From positions 1-14,330 of the forward strand of contig CAKTKV010000016.1 of NCBI GenBank assembly GCA_934572355.1: 14,330 nt of DNA, written 5' to 3'. Positions 6,751 through 13,856 of the stretch are shown here, one piece after another; position 1 is the first letter of the stretch, and the number at the start of each line of letters is the position of its first letter. Origin of the DNA: an uncultured Oscillospiraceae bacterium (lineage in GTDB: Bacteria; Bacillota; Clostridia; Oscillospirales; Oscillospiraceae). The notes beneath the pieces were generated by a model. It did no database searches. It was not told the DNA's origin and worked only from the letters and a program-made list of their open reading frames with translations. The position numbers and the translations under genes are program-made.

Positions 6751-6787
6751 GCTGTCACATTCTTCCATGAACGGAGGTGCGTCTGCC

Positions 6788-6814
6788 GTGTCTGCGGCGG
6801 GTCAGAATATATGA
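6788..6814 (+). other. Possible mini-ORF coupled to the GtrII gene
   Basis: GTG at 6788 is eight bases after a strong GGAGGTG (6773-6779) and opens an eight-codon frame (MSAAGQNI). Its TGA overlaps the GtrII ATG as ATGA. The good ribosome binding site is correctly placed for this frame and too far away for the GtrII start, so reinitiation is conceivable. The alternative is simply a weak, distant ribosome binding site. Confidence 0.25.
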
Positions 6815-8415
6815 AAGAAAAAATCAGAATCGAAAGTCCGGAGGGCTATCTCACCCGCGCGGCGGGATTTTTCCGCAAGGACGGCTCCTTCCGCCTTGCG
6901 CTCGTCTCACTCCTGACGGTGCTCGTGACTGCGTTCATGTCGTACACTCTTCTTATTGTATACGGCCACGGCAACCCCGATGCGATAACCGAAGGCATGA
7001 GCGCCTATACGGCAGGGGACTGGGCGCTGGCCTGCGGGCGCTGGGCGACGCGCTATATGAACGCCGCAGCCGGCAATGTCATCATGCCGCCTGTGTGGGT
7101 GACGCTTTATATGCTGTGCGTGTTTGTGTCGGTCATGCTGCTGGTGAAGCTGTGGAAGCTGCGCAGCGCGCTGACCGTGTGCCTCATAAGTGTGCTCATG
7201 GCAGTGAACCCCACTGTCATCGAGCAGTCGCTGCTGCAATATATGTTCATGGCCTGGGGCATCAGCAATCTCCTTGGCACGACCTTTGTGTATCTCTGCT
7301 GTGCGCCGGGCGGCAGACCGTGGGTGAGGATCACGGCGGCGGCGCTTTGCACGGCGGTCGCCTTCGGATTGTATCAGGCCGTGATCGGCTATATCTGCAT
7401 GTGCTTCTGCCTGACGCTTATCCTCAGTCTGTCGCGCGGCACAGACATGCGCGGCGCGCTCCGACTCGTGCTGCGTGTCCTTATCGCGGGCGTGTGCGGC
7501 GCGCTGCTGTACTTCATCATCCTGCGCGTGGAGTTCGCGCGCTACGGCGTGGAGCAGAGCTCCAGAGTCGAGGATTTTTCCCTTGCGGCGATCTTCTCAT
7601 CCCTGTCGTATTCCGTCCCCGATGCATACGTTACCTTCTTTGAATACTTCGGCGAGAGCGTGCTGCGCCGCGGAACATGCTATATCCTGCTTGCCGCGCT
7701 CTTTGCGGTGTTCCTTGCGCTCAGCCTGACGGCGCTTTTCCGCCGTCGGCAGTATGCGAACATTGCCTGTCTGCTTGTGCTCATTGCGCTTGTCCCCGCC
7801 TTTGCGAATATCTCCAAGATCGTCTTTCCCTATAACACCACCGTGACGATAATGGAGTATCAGAACATGCTGGTCATTCCGTTCCTCTTTGCCTTCGCGG
7901 AGGGCTGCGAGCTGAAGCTTAGTGCTCTGTATAACCCGGCGCGCATATGTACATGTCTGCTCTGCGCAGCTCTCGGCTGGGGCTACATCGTCTCCGCCAA
8001 CGCTACCTATAAGTGCTATGAGCTGTCATATCGTCATATAGGCTTTGAGGTATCGGCGATCCTTGATGATGTGTATGACATGCCCGGATACACGCGCGGT
8101 GAGACTGTGGCCTTCGCTGGCTTTCCTGATGACAGCTATCTGCGCGAGAACGTCGGGATCTATAAATACGCCTACGGGCAGTATAATAACCCCGTGTTCT
8201 GGGACGGTATGATGGGTCTTCAAGTCTGCCGGCGGAACTACCTGACCGAATACTTCGGCATTGACGGCGGCTATATTTACGGCGGGCAGTATAATAACGC
8301 TGTACACAGCGAGGAGTTTGCCTCCATGACTGTATGGCCGGAGGAGGGGTCGGTGCAGCGGATAAACGGCATGATCGTCGTTAAGCTCTCCGATGACCCG
8401 CCGATATTTGACTGA
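6811..8415 (+). CDS. GtrII-type glucosyltransferase family membrane protein
   Basis: A 534-residue polytopic membrane protein with ~10-12 hydrophobic segments and a C-terminal soluble region of ~130 residues. The layout and motifs resemble the Glucos_trans_II (PF14264, GtrII) family: a first membrane segment, a polar loop with an acidic residue (HGNPDAITEGMSAY), the GRWATRYM motif, and GLYQAVIGYI inside a later segment. GtrII proteins move a glucosyl group from a lipid-phosphate sugar to surface polysaccharide on the outer face of the membrane; the acceptor here is unknown. The C-terminal part repeats a short motif (YGQYNNPV, YGGQYNNAV). ATG 6811 overlaps the TGA of a tiny upstream frame (ATGA). 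No strong ribosome binding site lies immediately before it; the GGAGGTG at 6773-6779 is ~31 bases away. It is the last gene of the operon. Confidence 0.85.
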   Translation: MKEKIRIESPEGYLTRAAGFFRKDGSFRLALVSLLTVLVTAFMSYTLLIVYGHGNPDAITEGMSAYTAGDWALACGRWATRYMNAAAGNVIMPPVWVTLYMLCVFVSVMLLVKLWKLRSALTVCLISVLMAVNPTVIEQSLLQYMFMAWGISNLLGTTFVYLCCAPGGRPWVRITAAALCTAVAFGLYQAVIGYICMCFCLTLILSLSRGTDMRGALRLVLRVLIAGVCGALLYFIILRVEFARYGVEQSSRVEDFSLAAIFSSLSYSVPDAYVTFFEYFGESVLRRGTCYILLAALFAVFLALSLTALFRRRQYANIACLLVLIALVPAFANISKIVFPYNTTVTIMEYQNMLVIPFLFAFAEGCELKLSALYNPARICTCLLCAALGWGYIVSANATYKCYELSYRHIGFEVSAILDDVYDMPGYTRGETVAFAGFPDDSYLRENVGIYKYAYGQYNNPVFWDGMMGLQVCRRNYLTEYFGIDGGYIYGGQYNNAVHSEEFASMTVWPEEGSVQRINGMIVVKLSDDPPIFD

Positions 8416-8424
8416 GCGATTCAT

Positions 8425-8464
8425 AAAAGCACCGCCGCGGCTATACAGCCGCAGCGGTGCTTTT
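8425..8464. terminator. Bidirectional rho-independent terminator
   Basis: AAAAGCACCGC (8425-8435) pairs with GCGGTGCTTTT (8454-8464). After one C-A mismatch, GCGGCT (8437-8442) pairs with AGCCGC (8447-8452) around an ATAC loop. A4 and T4 at the ends allow use from both strands. It lies between the converging GtrII and DUF378 genes. Confidence 0.85.
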
Positions 8465-8481
8465 GAAGCGGTCTGATATTT

Positions 8482-8694
8482 TTAGATACCGTCATCGGTG
8501 ACTGAGTCGCTGCGGAACAGCAGCGATATGCACCAGAGCGCGGACAGACCGACCAGCGTGTATATCACGCGGCTGACCGTCGCAGTCTGGCCACCGAACA
8601 GCCACGCGACTATGTCAAAGCGGAACAGACCGACGCTGCCCCAGTTGATACCGCCGACGATTGCCAGCACAAGCGCTATACGATCCATTATCAT
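8482..8694 (-). CDS. DUF378 small membrane protein
   Basis: A 70-residue protein with two membrane segments and the family signature near the N-terminus: DRIALVLAIVGGINWGSVGLF, then FDIVAWLFGG and a second segment with VIYTLVGLSALW. These match DUF378 (YuzA-like) proteins in length and motif. Function is unknown; it is an inner-membrane protein by prediction. ATG 8694 is preferred because AGGAG stands eight bases upstream; a start at 8712 would put that site inside the gene, and the ATG at 8688 is a less well-spaced alternative. It stands alone, converging on the GtrII gene. I found no convincing promoter in the ~90 bases upstream. Confidence 0.88.
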   Translation of the reverse strand: MIMDRIALVLAIVGGINWGSVGLFRFDIVAWLFGGQTATVSRVIYTLVGLSALWCISLLFRSDSVTDDGI

Positions 8695-8792
8695 GCAAAT
8701 GGCTCCTCTCAAATGTTTTCCCCAATATTCTTCCCGGCGAAAATAAAAATATGCATTGTATAAAAATAGTGTGCGTTCGACTTTCCTCGCTC

Positions 8793-8821
8793 TTTACAAA
8801 ATAAAGAAAGAGTATTATTAT
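8793..8821 (+). promoter_or_regulatory. Sigma-A-type promoter of the candidate small RNA
   Basis: TTTACA (8793-8798, 5 of 6) and TATTAT (8816-8821, 5 of 6) are separated by exactly 17 bases in the gap between DUF378 and the flavoprotein gene. Predicted start is near 8828. Confidence 0.55.
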
Positions 8822-8827
8822 TTAAGC

Positions 8828-8923
8828 ACAGCTTATCCAATTGGCCTTTCATAAGAAGGGCCGCGGCTCATATCTTTATCCCACAACCCTGTTTGCGGAC
8901 TGATTTTTCAGTCCGCACTTTTT
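8828..8923 (+). ncRNA. Candidate small RNA (~95 nt)
   Basis: A well-spaced promoter (8793-8821) is followed by ~95 bases ending in a strong rho-independent terminator. The interval contains no ATG or GTG and no ribosome binding site. Besides the terminator, GGCCTTT (8843-8849) can pair with AAGGGCC (8856-8862) around a six-base loop, and CTTAT/ATAAG offers an alternative pairing across the same region. The next gene has its own promoter beyond the terminator, so this looks like an independent transcript rather than only a leader. It does not match the SRP RNA, tmRNA, 6S or riboswitch consensus sequences I know. An attenuator/leader role with read-through into 9010 is the main alternative. Confidence 0.4.
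8894..8923 (+). terminator. Rho-independent terminator of the candidate small RNA
   Basis: TGCGGACTGA (8894-8903) pairs perfectly with TCAGTCCGCA (8908-8917) around a TTTT loop, followed by C and a T5 run (8919-8923). The T-run is on the plus strand only. No plus-strand protein gene lies between the previous terminator (8464) and this one. Confidence 0.8.
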
Positions 8924-8942
8924 ATATAAACGGTGTAGATTT

Positions 8943-8971
8943 TTGCCTCAATATGCGGTAAACTATATAAT
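8943..8971 (+). promoter_or_regulatory. Sigma-A-type promoter of the flavoprotein-etf operon
   Basis: TTGCCT (8943-8948, 4 of 6) and a perfect TATAAT (8966-8971) are separated by 17 bases, ~38 bases before ATG 9010. The start would be near 8978, giving a short leader with AAAGGAG just before the gene. Confidence 0.65.
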
Positions 8972-9009
8972 CGTATATCTATACAGTACAAACACGGAAA
9001 GGAGCGGGC

Positions 9010-10350
9010 ATGAAGGTTCTCATCATAAACGGTTCACCGCGCGGCAGATTCAGCGTCACGCTGCAAAGCTGCCTGTATCTTGAGCAGGCTTTTCCTGAGC
9101 ATGAATTTGAGTTTCTCAATGTCGGCTCCGGTATCCACGTTTTTGAGCGCGACATGAGCGGCGCGACCGAGGCCGTCGCCTCCTGCGACCTGCTTATTTT
9201 CGCCTACCCGGTGTATGATTTCCTCGTACCTGCCCAGCTGCACAGGTTCATTGAGCTGCTGAAGGCTTCGGGGGCGGACCTCACCGGCGTCTTTGCGTCG
9301 CAGCTTTCTACCTCGCTGCATTTTTATGACATGACCGCGCAGCGCTTCATTGAGGATAACTGCAATGATATGGGCATGCGCATGATAAAGGGTCTCTCCG
9401 CCGGGACAGACGATCTCCTGACCGAACGCGGGAGGGACGAACTTGAAGCATTCTTTCGCTATGCCGTTTTCTGTGTTGAGAATGAGATATCTGAACCCTC
9501 GCGTAGCCCTGCGCCCATAGTGCGCGGTGAATATGAATGCTGCCTTGAGCCGTCGAAGAAGCCCGAGGACTATGACACTGTCATTGTCGGCGACCTGCGC
9601 GAGGAGGACGAGAGCCTGCGCGCGATGGTGAAGGACTTTGCCGCGGCTTTCCCGTATAAGACGCGCTTTGTGAACATTGCGGATTTCCCCTTCAAGGGCG
9701 GCTGCCTCGGCTGCCTAAACTGCCGATATGAGGGCAGATGCGTCTATGACGACGGCTTTGAGAAATTCCTTGAGGATATTTATAAGGCCGACGCGATAGT
9801 ATATGCCTTTACCCTGCGCGACCACAGCATGGGTGCGCGCTTCAAGATGTTTGATGACCGCGGCTTTTTCACAGCCCTGCGCTCTCCCGCCCGCGGCAAG
9901 CCCACGGCGTATATAGTAAACGGCGAATATGAGAGAGAGGAAAACCTCATCGCCGTTCTGGAAGCGCGCGCGGAAATGTCGCATAGCTTCCTTGCGGGCT
10001 TCGCGTCAGACACCGCGCAGCTCAGGTCTGTCGCTGAAAAGCTTGCTTATGCCCTTGAGCATAGGTATGCCCCGCCGCAGGATTTCCGCGGCGTTGCCGG
10101 GCAGAAGCTCCTGCGCGACTGGCTCTGGCCGGTTCGCGGGATAGCCCGGGCAGATCATGAATACTTCAAGGCTTATGGCCACTATGATTTCCCGCAGCGG
10201 CGCTGGCTTTATTCGCTGAGCCTGTCGATCCTGGGGCTTCTGATGCGCAATGAGAAGCTGCGCGCTAAGATAGCGCCGCGGCTCAATCACAGGCGGCTTG
10301 CCCCATACAGGAAGCTCCTGAAGCAGAAGCGCGGAGGAGAAGCACTATGA
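9010..10350 (+). CDS. Double flavodoxin-fold oxidoreductase with iron-sulfur-flavoprotein-type second domain
   Basis: A 446-residue protein with two flavodoxin-like (NADPH-dependent FMN reductase family) domains. The first (~1-165) starts MKVLIINGSPRGRFS, the family's FMN phosphate loop, and continues to LLIFAYPVYDFLVPAQLHRFIE. The second (~180-345) starts DYDTVIVGDL but its loop (GDLREEDESLR) lacks the usual S/T-rich phosphate-binding residues. It instead carries Cys232-x2-Cys235-x2-Cys238-x5-Cys244, the compact spacing that binds a 4Fe-4S cluster in iron-sulfur flavoproteins such as Methanosarcina Isf. A basic, partly hydrophobic tail of ~95 residues follows (WLYSLSLSILGLLM). I infer FMN in domain one and a cluster in domain two, passing electrons within one chain. 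Electron donor and acceptor are unknown. It is the first gene of an operon, and its stop overlaps the next start as ATGA. Confidence 0.8.
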   Translation: MKVLIINGSPRGRFSVTLQSCLYLEQAFPEHEFEFLNVGSGIHVFERDMSGATEAVASCDLLIFAYPVYDFLVPAQLHRFIELLKASGADLTGVFASQLSTSLHFYDMTAQRFIEDNCNDMGMRMIKGLSAGTDDLLTERGRDELEAFFRYAVFCVENEISEPSRSPAPIVRGEYECCLEPSKKPEDYDTVIVGDLREEDESLRAMVKDFAAAFPYKTRFVNIADFPFKGGCLGCLNCRYEGRCVYDDGFEKFLEDIYKADAIVYAFTLRDHSMGARFKMFDDRGFFTALRSPARGKPTAYIVNGEYEREENLIAVLEARAEMSHSFLAGFASDTAQLRSVAEKLAYALEHRYAPPQDFRGVAGQKLLRDWLWPVRGIARADHEYFKAYGHYDFPQRRWLYSLSLSILGLLMRNEKLRAKIAPRLNHRRLAPYRKLLKQKRGGEAL

Positions 10351-11222
10351 GCGTGTTCGCAATTAAGCTCCTCGCCCTCGTGACGATGGTCATTGACCAT
10401 ACTGCTTTTTATCTGTACAGCAGCAGCCTTATCGGCCATGGGCTGTATTTTGCCATGCGCACCGCCGGGCGGATCGCGTTCCCGCTCTATGCTTTCCTGC
10501 TCGTGAACGGCTTTGAGAAGACCTCTGACCGCGCGAAATATCTCTCCCGGCTTGTGCTGTTTGCCGCCGTGTCCCAGCTTCCGTATACCGTGGTCTTCAG
10601 CCATGAAAACTATAGTCTCTCGGCAATAAGCGGCGCGGCGCTCCTCTGGCCGTGGTATGTTGTTGTTCCTGCCGCGCTCGCCGTGTGCGCCGTCTGGTAT
10701 TTCTGCGTGCGCCGGGACGCGTCTGTTGTCTGGCTTGCCGCGGCTCTCGCGCTTGCCGCCGTGCAGCTGTCTGCCGGGGGCGTGTGCCTGCTCGGGTTTG
10801 ATACGAACGTGTTCTATACCCTCGCCCTCTCACTCGCGGGCATGTCCGTGCTGAGGCTGCTCGGGAGCCGACCGACTAATTTTGGCCACGTATTCGGGAG
10901 CCTTGCGGCCTTCGTTATCTGCGCCCTGTACATACTCCCCAATTCAGATTACGGCTGGTACGGCTTTGCGCTCATGATGCTCCTCTATCTCTCGCGCCGA
11001 TCAAAGCCAATGCAGGCTGCCGTGCTGCTGCTATGGTGCTATGCGGAATATGTCATTTATATCCACAGCTGGGCATACTTTGCAGCTGCGGCACTTGCAG
11101 TGATCCCGGTGCTGCTGTATAATGGCAAGCGCGGCAGACCGGTCAAGCTCTTTTTCTATATGATATACCCTCTGCACCTTGCGGTGCTCGGGATGCTCGT
11201 CCTGATCTCCGCAGCATTATAA
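10347..11222 (+). CDS. TraX family membrane protein
   Basis: A 291-residue polytopic membrane protein (~8-9 hydrophobic segments). The family pattern is clear: KLLALVTMVIDHTAF with Asp17-His18, MRTAGRIAFPLYAFLLVNGFEKTSDRAKYLSRL, SQLPYTVVF, and the C-terminal FYMIYPLHLAVLG. TraX of the F plasmid is needed for N-acetylation of pilin, and the family resembles integral-membrane acyltransferases. Chromosomal copies in gut Firmicutes are common and not tied to conjugation; no other transfer genes are present here. I infer an acyl/acetyl transfer across the membrane onto an unknown surface acceptor. The start overlaps the flavoprotein stop by four bases (ATGA), and the thioesterase gene follows after 27 bases. 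Confidence 0.85.
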   Translation: MSVFAIKLLALVTMVIDHTAFYLYSSSLIGHGLYFAMRTAGRIAFPLYAFLLVNGFEKTSDRAKYLSRLVLFAAVSQLPYTVVFSHENYSLSAISGAALLWPWYVVVPAALAVCAVWYFCVRRDASVVWLAAALALAAVQLSAGGVCLLGFDTNVFYTLALSLAGMSVLRLLGSRPTNFGHVFGSLAAFVICALYILPNSDYGWYGFALMMLLYLSRRSKPMQAAVLLLWCYAEYVIYIHSWAYFAAAALAVIPVLLYNGKRGRPVKLFFYMIYPLHLAVLGMLVLISAAL

Positions 11223-11249
11223 AGATAAGCGAAAGGAACCTTCTCCCGC

Positions 11250-11954
11250 ATGCATTTCACAGACAAATTACAGCCGCGCTACAGCGATTATGACAGATAC
11301 AACAGGCTATATTCGGAATCCATACTGAAGCTTTTTGAGACTGTGGCAGCGCACCACATGTCCAGCGTCGGCGACAGCGTAGTCAAAGGCGACGTCTCAT
11401 GGCTTATAACCGACTGGCACCTTGAGGTAAAGCGCTACCCCGAAAGGGAGGAGGAGCTCAGCGCCGCGACATGGATCCGCCGCTCTGACAAGCCCTATAC
11501 GATGGACAGGCAGTTCATCATGACGGCCGGGGACGAGCAGGTCATCCGCGCGAGCCTCACCTTTACCCTGTACGATATGCGCAGCAAGCGCCTTGTGCGC
11601 ATCTCCGATGAGCTCTTTGACGCTTATACCCCGGAGCAGGAGGGCGTTTTCGACGCCAAGCCGCCGCGCCTGCATGAGCCGGACGAGTGCCTGTGCGAGC
11701 TGCCGCTCACTATCCGCCGTGCCGATCTTGACTTCAACGACCATGTACATAATACGCACTACCTCGGCTACGCTCTCGAAGCGCTGCCCGATGAGGCCTA
11801 TGGGAATGGGGAGTTTTCGTCGATCCGCGTCATATACCATGCGCCGCTTGCGCTTGACACTGAGGCCGTTATCCGCGTGAGCGAAACTGACGGCGGCTAT
11901 CTCTGTTCCATCCGCAGCCGTGACAAGCTCCATACGCTCATCGAGCTCAAGTAA
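11250..11954 (+). CDS. Acyl-ACP thioesterase
   Basis: A 234-residue protein made of two hotdog domains, matching the Acyl-ACP_TE family (PF01643; plant FatA/FatB relatives). The first half carries SWLITDWHLEVKRYPEREEE and the second the catalytic block ADLDFNDHVHNTHYLGYALE, where Asp161, Asn163 and His165 align with the Asp-Asn-His of plant FatB (DxNxHVxN). The enzyme hydrolyses acyl-ACP to free fatty acid and ACP in the cytoplasm. Chain-length preference cannot be read from the sequence. The length is slightly short but complete. The nearest purine-rich site (AAAGGA) is ~12 bases before the ATG, a rather long gap. No fatty-acid synthesis genes are adjacent; its neighbours are a TraX-like membrane protein and etfBA. 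Confidence 0.88.
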   Translation: MHFTDKLQPRYSDYDRYNRLYSESILKLFETVAAHHMSSVGDSVVKGDVSWLITDWHLEVKRYPEREEELSAATWIRRSDKPYTMDRQFIMTAGDEQVIRASLTFTLYDMRSKRLVRISDELFDAYTPEQEGVFDAKPPRLHEPDECLCELPLTIRRADLDFNDHVHNTHYLGYALEALPDEAYGNGEFSSIRVIYHAPLALDTEAVIRVSETDGGYLCSIRSRDKLHTLIELK

Positions 11955-11997
11955 GCAAATATAAAAAATAATTATACAAGCTGAAAGGTGGCACAGC

Positions 11998-12786
11998 ATG
12001 CTTAAAATCCTTGTATGCGTCAAGCAGGTCCCGGACGTTGACCAGATGCGCATGGATTCCGAGACGGGCAGCCTCATCCGCGCCGGTGTACCAGCTATAC
12101 TCAACCCACTGGACGCGAATGCCCTTTCCGCGGCGGTAAAGGTCAAGGAGACCTACGGCGCGGAGATCACGCTCATCACCATGGGGCCTCCCGCCGCGGA
12201 AACGGTGCTGCGTGAATGCCTCGCCGTCGGCGCGGACAAGGCTATTCTGGTCACCGACCGCGCCTTCGGCAACGCCGATACCCTTGCCACGAGCTATTCC
12301 ATCACCTCCGCCGCGAATACCGCGGGCAAGTTTGACCTTATCTTCTGCGGCAAGGAGACTCTCGACGGCGCGACCGGTCAGATGGGCAGCCAGCTTGCCG
12401 AGCGCTTTGGCGCGGCGCAGATAACCAGCGCCTCCCTCATAAAGGATATCGATCTTGAAAACAAAAAGCTCACCGTTGAGCGCGAGCTTGAAGAGGGGAC
12501 GGAGACTCTTGAGGTCACCATGCCCTGCCTCTTCACCATGGAAAAGAAGAATTATCCTCTACGCCTTCCCAGCCTCAAAAACTGGATGGCCTCTAAGAAG
12601 GCCGTTATAACGACGCTCACCTCCAAGGACATCCCCGGCCTTGACCTTGACCGCATCGGTGACCCCGGCTCCCCCACGAAGGTGCCGCGCATGTTCCCGC
12701 CAGTCATGCCGGAGCCCGGCGTCATGCTCGACGAGGGCAGCACGGAAGCGACCGTCACAAGGCTCATTTCGCTTATCAAGGACTGA
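11998..12786 (+). CDS. etfB: Electron transfer flavoprotein subunit beta
   Basis: A 262-residue protein with the EtfB layout: MLKILVCVKQVPD at the start, NPLDANALSAAVKVKE (~36-51), ITLITMGPP, GADKAILVTDRAF, ADTLATSYS (93-101) and IFCGKETLDGATGQMGSQLAE (~115-135). The ADTLATS segment and length fit the clostridial EtfB group, which includes electron-bifurcating ETFs that carry a second FAD in this subunit; whether this one bifurcates cannot be decided by eye. It forms a heterodimer with the EtfA encoded 12 bases downstream and passes electrons from a dehydrogenase. The start has AAAGGTGG just upstream. An AT-rich 43-base gap separates it from the thioesterase gene, with no terminator, so read-through from the operon is likely; a clear separate promoter is not seen. 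Confidence 0.93.
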   Translation: MLKILVCVKQVPDVDQMRMDSETGSLIRAGVPAILNPLDANALSAAVKVKETYGAEITLITMGPPAAETVLRECLAVGADKAILVTDRAFGNADTLATSYSITSAANTAGKFDLIFCGKETLDGATGQMGSQLAERFGAAQITSASLIKDIDLENKKLTVERELEEGTETLEVTMPCLFTMEKKNYPLRLPSLKNWMASKKAVITTLTSKDIPGLDLDRIGDPGSPTKVPRMFPPVMPEPGVMLDEGSTEATVTRLISLIKD

Positions 12787-12798
12787 GGGGGAGCAGCT

Positions 12799-13791
12799 AT
12801 GGATAAGAAGACCTTCAAAAACATGTGGGTATACATAGAGCATGACGGAAAGCAGGTGCATCCCGTCGCGCTCGAGCTGTGCTGTGAAGCGCGCAGGCTC
12901 TGCAATGAATCCGGCGATAAGCTCATTGCCGTCATTGCCGGTACTCTCCCTGAGTGCGAGATCGATAAGGTGAAGGACTGCGGCGTGGACGGCATCATCT
13001 ATGTCTCCGGCACCGGCTATGACAGATACAATACCGAAGCCTACACTAATCTCTTTACCGTTCTCTGCCGCAAGTATAAGCCCTCCGTTGTCTTTGTCGG
13101 CGGCACGGCCAACGGGCGTGACTTTGCCCCGCGCTTTGCCGCCAGACTTGAGACCGGCTGCACCAGCGACGCGACCGAGCTCATCTATAACCCCGAGACT
13201 ACTGACATCGAGTTCGTCGAGCCCGCCGCCGGCGGCAAGATCATGGCCGTCATAACCATTCCAGTGCTCCGCCCGCAGGTCGGCACGATCCGTCCCGGCA
13301 CCTTCAAGTATGCCCCCACCGGCAGAAAGGCCGCGATAGAGGAGATACACGAGGAGGTTTCCTTCCCCGTGAGCGAGATACGCACGAAGTTCCTCGGCTT
13401 CACCGCCGACTCCTTTGACCCCGAGCTTGATATTGCAAACTGCGAGACTATCGTCTGCGTCGGCGCGGGCATGAAGAATGAGAGCCTGCCGAAGTACCGC
13501 GAGCTTGCATCGCTGCTTGGCGGCAAGCTTGCCTGCACCCGGCCGCTCGTTGACCGTGAGCTTCTGCCGTATAAGCTTCAGGTCGGTCAGTCCGGCGTTA
13601 TGATAAAGCCCAAGCTCTATATCGGCTTCGGTATCTCGGGCGCGGTGAACCACGTCACCGGCGTCGACGCGGGCAAGTTCATTGCCGTCAATAAGGATCC
13701 CCACGCCCCGATCTTCAACTACTGCGACTACGGCATAGTCGGGGACATGGACGAGGTCTGCGACGAGATGATACGCCAGCTCAAGAAATAA
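12799..13791 (+). CDS. etfA: Electron transfer flavoprotein subunit alpha
   Basis: A 330-residue protein with an N-terminal nucleotide-binding-like domain (WVYIEHDGKQVHPVALEL, VFVGGTANGRDFAPRFAARL) and a C-terminal FAD domain: TRPLVDRELLPY, LQVGQSGVMIKPKLYIGFGISGAVNHVTG, IAVNKDPHAPIFNYCDYGIVGD. The FAD loop is normally QVGQTGK; here QVGQSGV (Q261-V267) has Val in place of Lys, and GAIQH reads GAVNH. There is no N-terminal ferredoxin domain, unlike some clostridial EtfA. It forms the ETF heterodimer with EtfB, with the FAD at the subunit interface. ATG 12799 has GAGGGGGAG upstream. No acyl-CoA, lactate or other ETF-partner dehydrogenase lies in the window, so the electron donor is unknown. Confidence 0.93.
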   Translation: MDKKTFKNMWVYIEHDGKQVHPVALELCCEARRLCNESGDKLIAVIAGTLPECEIDKVKDCGVDGIIYVSGTGYDRYNTEAYTNLFTVLCRKYKPSVVFVGGTANGRDFAPRFAARLETGCTSDATELIYNPETTDIEFVEPAAGGKIMAVITIPVLRPQVGTIRPGTFKYAPTGRKAAIEEIHEEVSFPVSEIRTKFLGFTADSFDPELDIANCETIVCVGAGMKNESLPKYRELASLLGGKLACTRPLVDRELLPYKLQVGQSGVMIKPKLYIGFGISGAVNHVTGVDAGKFIAVNKDPHAPIFNYCDYGIVGDMDEVCDEMIRQLKK

Positions 13792-13803
13792 AATATTGAA
13801 CGC

Positions 13804-13849
13804 AAGAACCGGGATAACACCCATTACATTGGACGTTATCCCAGTTCTT
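13804..13849. terminator. Bidirectional hairpin between etfA and flavodoxin genes
   Basis: AAGAAC (13804-13809) pairs with GTTCTT (13844-13849). After one C-A mismatch, GGGATAAC (13811-13818) pairs with GTTATCCC (13835-13842), leaving a 16-base loop. The plus-strand T-run is short (TTTCATGTTTTA), while the minus strand runs into a T-richer tail. It probably ends both converging genes. Confidence 0.65.
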
Positions 13850-13856
13850 TCATGTT

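Noticed and set aside
8166-8301. Repeated YGQYNN/YGGQYNN motif as a DNA tandem repeat
   Set aside because: There are only two short copies within the GtrII coding sequence, separated by unrelated residues; this is a protein-level feature, not a repeat array.
8828-8923. Candidate RNA as SRP RNA, tmRNA, 6S RNA or a known riboswitch
   Set aside because: The SRP tetraloop/GGAAG region, tmRNA termini, 6S length and riboswitch core motifs I know are absent, so it is left unclassified.
10347-11222. TraX as a sign of a conjugative element
   Set aside because: No relaxase, coupling protein, pilus or mobility genes occur nearby, and chromosomal TraX-like genes are common in gut Firmicutes.
12559-13824. 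421-codon open frame on the minus strand opposite etfB/etfA
   Set aside because: It is antisense to two clear ETF genes, has no family motif or ribosome binding site, and is the expected by-product of GC-rich codon usage.
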